A DNA stretch of 38,565 nt from positions 1 through 38,565 of the forward strand of contig NZ_AWZU01000020.1 of NCBI RefSeq assembly GCF_000472385.1. Reading direction: 5' to 3'. Under the pieces are notes generated by a model. That model did no database searches and had not been told where the DNA came from. It saw only the letters and a list, made by a program, of their open reading frames with translations. Shown piece after piece: positions 1 to 6,806 of this stretch; within the stretch, counting starts at the first letter, position 1; each line of letters opens with the position of its first letter. Origin of the DNA: Bradyrhizobium sp. ARR65. GTDB taxonomy: Bacteria; Pseudomonadota; Alphaproteobacteria; Rhizobiales; Xanthobacteraceae. A program made the translations under genes and the position numbers.

Positions 1-8
1 AAACCACT

Positions 9-121
9 GCGCAGGGAAGGCCGGAGTGTTCTCCGCCTACACCTGTGGTCTTCGCGCTCTTGCGCGTACTTTTTCGCGCGAGGGCCCACGGGTGCCGGCG
101 GGCACCCGGTCTTCCCTGCGC
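9..121. repeat. Large interspersed inverted repeat
   Basis: Sixteen-base arms at 9-24 (GCGCAGGGAAGGCCGG) and 106-121 pair with one mismatch. A second, perfect hairpin GGGTGCC-GGCG-GGCACCC sits inside at 90-107. The layout resembles a dispersed intergenic element I associate with Bradyrhizobium genomes. That family assignment is from memory; the pairing itself is visible in the sequence. It could fold as RNA or as a cruciform, and no function can be assigned. Confidence 0.65.
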
Positions 122-280
122 CCTCTGTTTTCTAAGAGGGTGATGGATCCTGCAAAACTCGGACGCTGTGCGCCGCGAGAACGCGGAACTGCGGCAGCGG
201 TCTCTTATGGCCGATCCTTGGGGACGCTTGCTTCGCAAGCTCCTTAAGATGAGGTCATCATGCGTGGCGCGCTCTGAAAT

Positions 281-324
281 CCTCATGGTGAGGAGGCGCG
301 CAAGCGCCGTCTCGAACCATGAGG
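281..324. repeat. Small palindromic intergenic repeat
   Basis: Nine-base arms CCTCATGGT (281-289) and ACCATGAGG (316-324) pair perfectly around an inner GGCGC-GCAA-GCGCC stem. This is typical of short rhizobial intergenic palindromes. It lies about 130 bases upstream of the CoA-transferase start and could influence that gene's leader, which is inference only. Confidence 0.6.
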
Positions 325-454
325 CCCGGATGTATGCCGCCATTGCAATGACCGACCGAATTGGAGCCAGGCGCATAGCCCCATGCCCCTGCCGCAGCTT
401 GATCTCACTTCCGCCCTGCCGTTAGGTGGCCCGATCAAAACATCGGGAGGAGAA

Positions 455-1663
455 ATGGGGCCGCTGCAGGGCATAAAAGTCGTCGACATGACCACCGTGC
501 TGATGGGGCCGTATGCCACCCAGATGCTCGGGGATTACGGCGCCGATGTCATCAAGGTGGAGTCGCTCGATGGCGATGTCACGCGGCTGATCGGCCCGAC
601 GCGGCATCCCGGCATGGGCCCGGTGTTCCTCAATACCAACCGCAGCAAGCGTTCGATCTGCCTTGATTTGAAGAAGCCTGCGGGACGTGAGGCCGTGCTG
701 CGTCTGATCAAATCCGCCGATGTGCTCGTTTACAACGTGCGGCCGCAGGCGATGGCGCGGCTCAATCTCGGCTACGATGTGGTGGCCGACATCAATCCGC
801 GCCTGATCTATGCGGGCGTGTTCGGCTTCGGCCAGGACGGGCCCTATGCCGCCAAACCCGCGTATGACGATCTGATCCAGGGCGCGACTGCGCTGCCTGC
901 GCTGATGGCGCAGACCGGCGACGGTGTTCCGCGCTACGTTCCGAATGCCCTGGTCGATCGCATCGTCGGCCTCACAGCCGTCGGCGCCATCTGCGCCAGC
1001 CTAGTGCATCGCGACCGCACCGGGCGCGGTCAGCGCGTCGACATTCCGATGTTCGAGACCATGGCGAGCTTTGTGATGGGCGACCACATGGGCGGCCTCA
1101 CCTATGAGCCGCCGCTGGATAAAGGCGGCTATCCGCGGCATCTGTCGCGTGACCGCAGGCCCTACAAAACCTCCGACGGCCATATCAGCGTGATCGTCTA
1201 CAACGACAAGCAATGGGAGAATTTCTTCCACGCGACCGGCCGTGACGATCTGCGCGCCGATCCGCGCTTCGCGACCTTCTCGGGGCGTGCTGCCAATATC
1301 GATATGGTCTATGGCGAGCTTGCGCGCATCTTCGAGACTCGCACCACGGCCGAATGGATGGAGCTTCTCAACAAGGCCGACGTCCCTGTCATGCCCATGC
1401 ACGACCTGCAAAGCATCTTGCAGGACGAACATCTGGTTGCGACCGGCTTCTTCCCGGTGGTTCAGCACCCGACCGAGGGGCCGATCCGCAGCATGAAGGT
1501 CTCTGCGAACTGGTCCGACACCAAGGCCGAGCCGGTGCGACTTGCTCCGCGCCTCAATGAGCAGGGCGAGGAGATTTTGCGCGAGGCCGGTTTCTCAGGC
1601 GAGGAAATCGCCGCCATGCTCCGCGATGGCGTCACTCGGCCATCGCCGGCTACGGAAGGATAA
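455..1663 (+). CDS. Family III acyl-CoA:carboxylate CoA-transferase (CaiB/BaiF)
   Basis: A 402-residue protein of the CaiB/BaiF (formyl-CoA transferase) family, usual length about 400. These enzymes move CoA between an acyl-CoA and a free acid through aspartyl-mixed-anhydride and thioester intermediates in the cytosol. Visible marks are the N-terminal Rossmann-like start (LxGIKVVDMTTVLMGPYATQMLGDYGADVIKVE pattern, residues 4-35) and an Asp at about residue 168 (ALVDRIVGL) in the position of the catalytic Asp. The ATG at 455 is preferred over an in-frame codon at 383 because GGAGGAG lies just upstream and homology begins there. It is the first gene of an operon, six bases before the acyl-CoA dehydrogenase, so it probably activates the acid that enters this pathway. 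The substrate cannot be read from the sequence. Confidence 0.9.
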   Translation: MGPLQGIKVVDMTTVLMGPYATQMLGDYGADVIKVESLDGDVTRLIGPTRHPGMGPVFLNTNRSKRSICLDLKKPAGREAVLRLIKSADVLVYNVRPQAMARLNLGYDVVADINPRLIYAGVFGFGQDGPYAAKPAYDDLIQGATALPALMAQTGDGVPRYVPNALVDRIVGLTAVGAICASLVHRDRTGRGQRVDIPMFETMASFVMGDHMGGLTYEPPLDKGGYPRHLSRDRRPYKTSDGHISVIVYNDKQWENFFHATGRDDLRADPRFATFSGRAANIDMVYGELARIFETRTTAEWMELLNKADVPVMPMHDLQSILQDEHLVATGFFPVVQHPTEGPIRSMKVSANWSDTKAEPVRLAPRLNEQGEEILREAGFSGEEIAAMLRDGVTRPSPATEG

Positions 1664-1668
1664 GAGCC

Positions 1669-2835
1669 ATGGATTTCGCGCTCACTCCCAACCAGGAATC
1701 GATCCGCGATGCCGTGGCCAAGATCTGCGCGCGCTTCGATGACGCCTATTGGCTGAAGAAGGACAAGGAGGGCGGTTTCCCGGCCGACTTCCACAAAGCG
1801 CTCGCGGAAGCCGGCTGGCTCGGCATCTGCATCCCCGAAGAATATGGCGGCTCAGGCTTGGGCATTCTCGAAGCCGCGATCATGATGCGGACGATCTCGG
1901 AATCCGGTGCCGGCATGTCCGGTGCCTCCGCGGTGCATATGAACGTGTTCGGGCTCAATCCCGTGGTCGTGTTCGGCACGCAAGAGCAGTGCAAGCGCAT
2001 GTTGCCGGGCATCGTGGAAGGGCGCGAAAAAGCTTGTTTCGCGGTCACCGAGCCGAACACGGGCCTCAACACCACGCAGTTGAAGACGCGGGCGGTTCGC
2101 CAAGGCGACAAATATGTCGTCAATGGCCAGAAGGTCTGGATCTCGACCGCGCAGGTGGCAAACAAGATCTTGCTGCTCGCCCGCACCACACCTCTGGAAG
2201 AGGTGAAAAACCCGACCTTTGGCTTGAGTCTGTTCTACACCGATTTCGATCGCAGCCGCATCACGGTGCATGAGATCGAGAAGATGGGCCGCAAGCCCGT
2301 CGATTCCAACGAATTGTTCTTCGAGAACTTTGAAATCCCGGTCGAGGATCGTCTGGGCGAGGAAGGCCGCGGATTTGAATACATCCTGCACGGCATGAAC
2401 CCGGAGCGCATCCTGATTGCGGCGGAAGCCGTGGGCCTCGGCCAGCTCGCACTGTCGCGCGCCAGCGGCTATGCCAAGACGCGCAACGTCTTCAACCGTC
2501 CGATCGGCACGAACCAGGCGATCCAGCATCCGCTCGCGAAGAACTGGATGGAGCTGGAGGCGGCCTGGCTGATGACGCTGTCGGCGGCATGGCACTACGA
2601 CAAGGGCCTGAGTTGCGGCCCCGCGGCGAATTCGGCGAAATATCTGGCGGGCGAGGCCGGTTTCCACGCCTGTGAGCAGGCGGTCATGACACACGGCGGC
2701 TTCGGCTACGCGAAGGAATTTCACGTCGAGCGCTATTTGCGGGAATCGCTCATCCCGCGCATCGCACCCGTCAGTCGCGAACTGATCTTGAGCTTTATCG
2801 CCGAGAAGGTGCTGGGCCTGCCGAAATCGTATTGA
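1669..2835 (+). CDS. Acyl-CoA dehydrogenase, atypical C-terminal active site
   Basis: A 388-residue flavoprotein of the acyl-CoA dehydrogenase family. It would oxidise an acyl-CoA to the 2-enoyl-CoA and pass electrons to ETF. The N-terminal helical domain, the beta domain (CFAVTEPNTGLNTTQLKTRA, residues 123-142) and the FAD-binding C-terminal domain with HGGFGYAKE (342-350) are all present. The canonical catalytic Glu of the EGTxE motif is absent: the equivalent stretch reads RIAPVSRELI (364-373). A Glu on the preceding helix (NPERILIAAEAVG, E246) sits where isovaleryl-CoA dehydrogenase carries its base, so that Glu may serve instead. The start is ATG at 1669, six bases after the CoA-transferase stop, with AAGGATAAGAGCC upstream. 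Both genes are surely co-transcribed. Substrate unknown. Confidence 0.9.
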   Translation: MDFALTPNQESIRDAVAKICARFDDAYWLKKDKEGGFPADFHKALAEAGWLGICIPEEYGGSGLGILEAAIMMRTISESGAGMSGASAVHMNVFGLNPVVVFGTQEQCKRMLPGIVEGREKACFAVTEPNTGLNTTQLKTRAVRQGDKYVVNGQKVWISTAQVANKILLLARTTPLEEVKNPTFGLSLFYTDFDRSRITVHEIEKMGRKPVDSNELFFENFEIPVEDRLGEEGRGFEYILHGMNPERILIAAEAVGLGQLALSRASGYAKTRNVFNRPIGTNQAIQHPLAKNWMELEAAWLMTLSAAWHYDKGLSCGPAANSAKYLAGEAGFHACEQAVMTHGGFGYAKEFHVERYLRESLIPRIAPVSRELILSFIAEKVLGLPKSY

Positions 2836-2861
2836 GATGCTGGTGGCCCTCAACCCTTGCT

Positions 2862-2975
2862 CGTCATTCCGGGGCGCGCGCAAGGCGCGCGAACCCGGAA
2901 TCTCGACATTGGCTTGCGTGCGTTCCCACTTCGAGATTCCGGGTTCGGCCCTGTCGGGCCGCCCCGGAATGACGG
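2862..2975. repeat. Palindromic intergenic repeat, 'GAACCCGGAATCT' family
   Basis: Outer arms CGTCATTCCGGGGCG (2862-2876) and the matching sequence ending at 2974 pair. The inner arms GAACCCGGAATCTCGA (2891-2906) and TCGAGATTCCGGGTTC (2931-2946) are perfect complements over 16 bases. A related copy lies at 37729-37823. Here the element sits inside an operon, between the dehydrogenase and the thiolase-like gene, and its right end is four bases from that gene's ribosome binding site. It may therefore act as an intra-operon mRNA stem-loop (inference). Confidence 0.85.
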
Positions 2976-2991
2976 AACGAGAGGCATCAGC

Positions 2992-4128
2992 ATGAGCTAC
3001 ATCACCGGCGTTGGGCTCACATCATTCGGTAAGCACGAGGGCTCGTCCTCGCTCGACCTTATGAGCAAGGCAGCAAGCCTGGCGCTTGGCGATGCCGGGC
3101 TGAACCATGGCGAGATCGACGGCATCCTCTGCGGCTACAGCACGGTCTCGCCGCATATCATGCTGGCCACCGTCTTTGCCGAGCATTTCGGCATCCGGCC
3201 GTCTTATGCGCATGCGGTGCAGGTCGGCGGCGCGACGGGACTCGCGATGACCATGCTTGCTCACACGCTGGTCAATGCCGGTGTCGCCCGAAATGTGTTG
3301 GTGGTTGCCGGCGAGAACCGGCTGACCGGCCAGAGCCGGGACGCCTCGATCCAGGCGCTTGCCCAGGTCGGCCATCCCGATTACGAGGTGCCGCTCGGGC
3401 CGACCATTCCCGCCTATTACGGCCTCGTCGCCTCGCGCTACATGCACGAGTATGGCGTGACGCAGGAAGACCTCGCGGAGTTCGCCGTGCTGATGCGGCG
3501 CCAAGCGTTGACCCATCCCGGTGCGCAGTTCCACGAACCGATCACGGTCGCGGATGTGATGGCATCGAAGCCGGTGGCGCTACCGCTGAAGCTTCTGGAC
3601 TGCTGCCCGGTCTCCGACGGTGGCGCCGCCGTCGTCGTGAGCCGCGATCCGACGACGGAGGCATGCGTGCGTATCCGCGGCTGCGCGCAGGCCCATACGC
3701 ATCAGCATGTCACGGCGGCGCCGGCATTAAGCGAGTTCGGCGCGGAGATCGCGATCGCCAAGGCGAAGGCCGCCGCGGGCGTCGGCATCTCCGACGTGCG
3801 CTATGCTGCCGTCTACGACAGCTTTACGATAACGCTAGCGATGCTGCTGGAGGATCTGGGACTGGCCGGCCGCGGCGAGGCGGCGGCGCGGGTTCGCGCC
3901 GGCTATTTTTCTCGCGATGGCGAGATCCCGCTCAATACCCATGGCGGGCTATTGAGCTATGGCCATTGTGGCGTCGGCGGCGCCATGGCGCACCTGGTTG
4001 AGACGCATTTGCAAATGACGGGCCGCGCGGGCGACCGCCAGGTGCGCGACGCCTCGCTCGCGCTCCTGCACGGCGATGGCGGCGTGCTCTCCTCACACGT
4101 CAGCATGTTCTTGGAGCGGGAGCGATGA
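2992..4128 (+). CDS. SCP2/Ltp2-type thiolase-fold protein lacking the nucleophilic Cys
   Basis: A 378-residue thiolase-superfamily protein of the sterol-carrier/lipid-transfer (SCP2, Ltp2) branch. In classical thiolases a Cys stands near residue 80; here the stretch reads AVQVGGATGLAM (75-86) with no Cys. The C-terminal region keeps NTHGGLLSYGHCG (315-327), and a Tyr-Asp pair occurs at 275-276. In the Ltp2 family such Cys-less enzymes, with a DUF35 partner, cleave 3-hydroxyacyl-CoA by retro-aldol chemistry rather than thiolysis. That pairing exists here: the next gene is a DUF35 protein overlapping by ATGA. The start ATG at 2992 has GAGAGG seven bases upstream, and the longer frame from 2857 runs through a repeat. 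The reaction is inference; the fold is confident. Confidence 0.85.
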   Translation: MSYITGVGLTSFGKHEGSSSLDLMSKAASLALGDAGLNHGEIDGILCGYSTVSPHIMLATVFAEHFGIRPSYAHAVQVGGATGLAMTMLAHTLVNAGVARNVLVVAGENRLTGQSRDASIQALAQVGHPDYEVPLGPTIPAYYGLVASRYMHEYGVTQEDLAEFAVLMRRQALTHPGAQFHEPITVADVMASKPVALPLKLLDCCPVSDGGAAVVVSRDPTTEACVRIRGCAQAHTHQHVTAAPALSEFGAEIAIAKAKAAAGVGISDVRYAAVYDSFTITLAMLLEDLGLAGRGEAAARVRAGYFSRDGEIPLNTHGGLLSYGHCGVGGAMAHLVETHLQMTGRAGDRQVRDASLALLHGDGGVLSSHVSMFLERER

Positions 4129-4511
4129 ACGAGAAGCTTGGCGATTGGACCATGGGCGAAGCCGCGATCGTCTATCAGAACTGCAGGTCCTGCGGCGCCA
4201 AGCAATATTTCCGCCGCGCCTTTTGCGCGTCCTGCGGGGCGACGGATCTGGTCGAGCAGCGCGCCAGCGGCGAGGGGACGATTTACGCCACCTGCTTGGT
4301 CTGCCGCGCCGCAACGCCGGAGACCCGCGCCCATGTGCCGTATAATCTTGTGCTGGTCGATACTGTGGAGGGCTTTCGGATGATGGCTCATGGCGAGAGG
4401 AATCTCGCCATTGGCGATTCCGTCACTGCGCGCTTTGTTCAATTTGGTGGACGGCTCGTGCCTTGCTTTGCGAAGGCCTCTCAACCCGATAAAACAGAAT
4501 GCTGGCGATGA
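4125..4511 (+). CDS. DUF35 zinc-ribbon/OB-fold partner protein
   Basis: A 128-residue protein with a rubredoxin-like zinc ribbon (Cys20, Cys23, Cys34, Cys37) followed by an OB-fold, the layout of the DUF35/ChsH2 C-terminal family. These proteins bind acyl-CoA and form stable complexes with SCP2-type thiolase-fold enzymes, supplying part of the active site. The start ATG (4125) overlaps the thiolase stop in ATGA, which implies coupled translation and matched stoichiometry. The last ~30 codons overlap, in the opposite strand, a small membrane-protein frame (4423-4581). The family's conserved sequence appears to end around RLVPCF (residues 111-116), so the final dozen residues are probably variable tail. 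Confidence 0.88.
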   Translation: MNEKLGDWTMGEAAIVYQNCRSCGAKQYFRRAFCASCGATDLVEQRASGEGTIYATCLVCRAATPETRAHVPYNLVLVDTVEGFRMMAHGERNLAIGDSVTARFVQFGGRLVPCFAKASQPDKTECWR

Positions 4512-4581
4512 CGAGCATCGCCGTCACCGCCAGCAAATGCGCAAGCGCCTCCGAGGTTGCCCTCTTGGTGGCATGCTTCAT
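4423..4581 (-). CDS. 52-residue single-pass membrane microprotein (putative)
   Basis: A minus-strand frame of 53 codons including TGA (4423-4425), starting at ATG 4581. The peptide begins MKHATKRATSEALAHLL, runs through a hydrophobic stretch (ALAHLLAVTAMLVIASILFY, about residues 12-31), then turns basic (RVERPSQSKARAVHQ). That is one predicted membrane helix flanked by positive charges. An AGGGAG ribosome binding site lies nine bases before the ATG, stronger than for several certain genes nearby. About 89 bases overlap the 3' end of the DUF35 gene antisense. No family is recognised. The helix and ribosome binding site favour a real gene, but no homology is known to me. Confidence 0.5.
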   Translation of the reverse strand: MKHATKRATSEALAHLLAVTAMLVIASILFYRVERPSQSKARAVHQIEQSAQ

Positions 4582-4844
4582 GCCTGTTTTCTCCCTAAAC
4601 TTGGGCGCGACTCATCGTTGCGCGACGTCCGCGCTCGACGGTCAGTTTCTTGACTCGGAACACCCCACGAAACGTATTCGCCCGATTGAGTCCCCACTCG
4701 GCGAATATCGACTGTATCAAGGTCGAACAGTAATGCGGCGGCAATTTGACTCACTTATGTTGCCCTTGCGTCGGACGCGCGAGACTCTTTCAGCAACTGA
4801 TCGCTGAAGAAATTAGCAGAAGGTTGGAAAGCTCAAGGTGGATC

Positions 4845-5369
4845 ATGGCCCGAATTGCATACAGCGATCCCGCAAAGCACAATGAGCGCACGCAGGAACT
4901 CCTGGGCAAGAATCGCAACGCCAACATCTTCCGCATGATGGCGCATTCGCCGAGCTATCTTGAGCAGTATTGCCGGCTGGGTGGCGCTATCAGGCACAAG
5001 GGCGAGCTCGATCCGGTGGTGCGGGAGCTTGCGATCACCCGCACGGGCATTTTGTGCGAAGCGCCCTATGAAGTCGCGGCCCACAAGCGCATCGGCAAGA
5101 ACGTCGGGGTTACCGATGAGCAGAATGAATCGCTCGAAGACTGGCAATCGGCGGCCTGCTTCAACGAGGTGCAGCGCGCCGCGCTTGCTTTCACCGACGA
5201 GATCGTCAAGCTGCGCCGCCCACAAGATGCGACCTTCAACGCGATCGCGTCCAAGTTGACGCCCGCGGCCCTGGTCGAACTGCAACTCGCGGTCGGCTTC
5301 TACATCATGACATCGAAGTTTCTCGAAACCTTCGATATCGACATGCAGCCGGTGAGCGAGGTTGTGTAA
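4845..5369 (+). CDS. Carboxymuconolactone decarboxylase-family (AhpD-like) protein
   Basis: A 174-residue all-helical protein of the carboxymuconolactone decarboxylase family. The family motif reads CEAPYEVAAH (Cys71, Glu76, His80), matching the single-Cys C(x4)E(x3)H type rather than the redox-active CxxC of AhpD. Peroxidase activity is therefore unlikely, and a decarboxylase or hydrolase-like role is possible. I prefer ATG 4845, where the conserved sequence MARIAYSDP starts and AAGG lies six bases upstream, over an in-frame start at 4746. It sits 330 bases after the DUF35 gene, so it may have its own promoter. The actual substrate is unknown. Confidence 0.8.
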   Translation: MARIAYSDPAKHNERTQELLGKNRNANIFRMMAHSPSYLEQYCRLGGAIRHKGELDPVVRELAITRTGILCEAPYEVAAHKRIGKNVGVTDEQNESLEDWQSAACFNEVQRAALAFTDEIVKLRRPQDATFNAIASKLTPAALVELQLAVGFYIMTSKFLETFDIDMQPVSEVV

Positions 5370-5516
5370 GGCGCAGGCCCCGTATCTTGACCGTCACAAG
5401 CCTCGATCCGACGCCGACTCCGCTTGAGACCGCACGCTCGAGGCCGCTGCCCGTGAAGTGTCAGGGCTGCATTTGCGAGTATCAAGTGGTTGGCCAAAGC
5501 TTGAGCAAGCAGCGCG

Positions 5517-5738
5517 TCAGGTCTCGAGGATCGCCACCACTTGGCCTTCGGCCACGACATCGTCGATCGCGACGAGAATGGACTTCAATGTGCCCGCCAC
5601 AGGCGAGGCGACCGGAATTTCCATCTTCATCGCTTCGACGAAGATGATGTCGTCGCCGCCGCCGACGCTCGCGCCAGGCTCGACGGGAAGCGCGCAGATG
5701 CGTCCGGCGACCTCGGTAACGATCCTGATATCTGGCAT
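5517..5738 (-). CDS. Stand-alone biotinyl (biotin carboxyl carrier) domain protein
   Basis: A 73-residue protein that is only a biotin/lipoyl attachment domain. The biotinylation motif EAMKME is intact with Lys38 as the target, and a second half-domain (SPVAGTLKSILVAIDDVVAEGQVVAIL) completes the barrel. It would carry carboxyl-biotin between a biotin carboxylase and a carboxyltransferase. Full-length BCCPs are about twice as long, so this is the minimal carrier form. It starts at ATG 5738, divergent from the IclR gene, and an operator-like array lies between them. The acyl-CoA carboxyltransferase at 6736 is the obvious partner, but no biotin carboxylase is present in the window. Confidence 0.88.
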   Translation of the reverse strand: MPDIRIVTEVAGRICALPVEPGASVGGGDDIIFVEAMKMEIPVASPVAGTLKSILVAIDDVVAEGQVVAILET

Positions 5739-5792
5739 GCCAATTCACTTACTGTTGTCGGCGCAGATTGCCTGAGGTAGCTTGTTCTGCAA

Positions 5793-5819
5793 GCGGAATT
5801 TTATTCCGCACAACGGAAT
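5793..5819. promoter_or_regulatory. Candidate IclR operator: three TTCCG/CGGAA half-sites
   Basis: Three alternating half-sites occur in 27 bases: GCGGAAT (5793-5799), ATTCCGC (5803-5809) and CGGAAT (5814-5819). They form two overlapping palindromes, GCGGAAT-TTT-ATTCCGC and ATTCCG-CACAA-CGGAAT. The array lies between the divergent biotinyl-protein and IclR genes and abuts the IclR start. Regulators of the IclR family commonly bind such TTCCG-type palindromes next to their own gene, so autoregulation and control of the divergent gene are likely (inference). Confidence 0.6.
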
Positions 5820-5831
5820 TGGGTGGAAGCT

Positions 5832-6806
5832 ATGGGACGACGCTCGGAGCGGCTCAGCAGGCCGAGAATGCTTTGCGGTGATGCAGCAGGCGAGGGCGAC
5901 GTCATTCAGGTGGTCTCACGCGCCTTCGACGTGCTCAGATGTTTCGAGGGCCACGAAGCGCGGCTTGGCAATCTCGAAATCTCCAATCGCTGCGGCCTGC
6001 CGCGCTCGACGGTGTCGCGCCTCACACACACGCTGACGCGGATGGGCCAGCTCGTATACCTGCCGCGCGATCAGAAATATCGCATCGGTCCGAGCGCGGT
6101 GGCGATGAGCACCTCGATGATGAAGGGCTTGCAGCTGCGCAACCTGATCCGCCAGCGGCTGCAGGACGTCGCGGAGCAGTTGCCCGGCACCGTCGGTTTC
6201 GTGATCCCCGATCGCTTCCACCTCGTCTATCTCGAATTTGCTCGCTCGGCGAACGCGCTCGGCCTGCATGAGGTCACCGGCAGCCGCATCTCGATGGCGA
6301 GCACGGCTGCGGGCCACGCCTATACCGCTGCATTGGAGCCTGAAGTCGGCGATGCGCTGCTGGCCGAGATGGAGCGTGAGGTGCCGGAAAGCGCCAAGGT
6401 GCTGAAGCCGCGGATGGAGAACAACCGTCGCTTCCTCAAAGAGAACGGTTATGTCGTTGCTTGCGGCTTGTGGTCGCCGCATATCAATGGCGTCGCGGTG
6501 CCGCTGTGGTCGCCGCAATATCAAACTTTCGTCGTGGTGACGATCGGACTGCTCGCTGCGATGTATGACGAACAGCGTCTGCACCAGGAGGTCGCGCCGT
6601 CTATGCGCGAGCTCGCTACAGCGATCGGCAGCCTGCTCGAGAGTGCGGAAGGCGATCTCTTCAACAACCGGTTGGAGCGAAAGCCGCTGGCGATGGCCGC
6701 ACCAAATAACAAGATCACCCGGACGGAGGAAGCGAATGAACTGGAAGCCCGAACTCGACGAGCTCGCTCGGCGCGAGGCCTTCGCGCGCGAGATGGGAGG
6801 CGTTGA
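5832..6806 (+). CDS. IclR-family transcriptional regulator
   Basis: A 324-residue regulator with an N-terminal winged helix (VVSRAFDVLRCFEG through LPRSTVSRLTHTLTRMG, about residues 26-70) and a C-terminal IclR effector domain containing STAAGHAY and NGYVVACGLWSPHINGVAVPL. It would sense a small acid or CoA ester and control the adjacent carboxylase genes. The start is uncertain: GTG 5823, ATG 5832 and ATG 5868 are all in frame, and none has a strong ribosome binding site. The tail beyond about residue 290 is basic, low in similarity to the family, and overlaps the next gene by 71 bases, which is unusual. The IclR identity itself is secure. Confidence 0.88.
   Translation: MGRRSERLSRPRMLCGDAAGEGDVIQVVSRAFDVLRCFEGHEARLGNLEISNRCGLPRSTVSRLTHTLTRMGQLVYLPRDQKYRIGPSAVAMSTSMMKGLQLRNLIRQRLQDVAEQLPGTVGFVIPDRFHLVYLEFARSANALGLHEVTGSRISMASTAAGHAYTAALEPEVGDALLAEMEREVPESAKVLKPRMENNRRFLKENGYVVACGLWSPHINGVAVPLWSPQYQTFVVVTIGLLAAMYDEQRLHQEVAPSMRELATAIGSLLESAEGDLFNNRLERKPLAMAAPNNKITRTEEANELEARTRRARSARGLRARDGRR

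Larger units (their letters stand above)
1..454. other. Leading intergenic region without a supported gene
   Basis: No convincing coding sequence is seen in this 454-base stretch. Short open frames here have no ribosome binding site and overlap structured repeats. It contains a large inverted repeat (9-121), a small hairpin GCTTGC-TTC-GCAAGC (226-240) and a second palindromic repeat (281-324). The last ~20 bases carry the ribosome binding site of the CoA-transferase gene that begins at 455. Its promoter must lie here, but I cannot place -35/-10 boxes with confidence. Confidence 0.6.

Noticed and set aside
1852..2883. 343-codon minus-strand frame opposite the acyl-CoA dehydrogenase
   Set aside because: Exact antisense of a certain gene; the composition is Arg/His/Gly-rich as expected of GC-rich shadow frames.
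4499..4807. 102-codon plus-strand frame after the DUF35 gene
   Set aside because: No ribosome binding site and irregular composition; the minus-strand microprotein is the better reading here.
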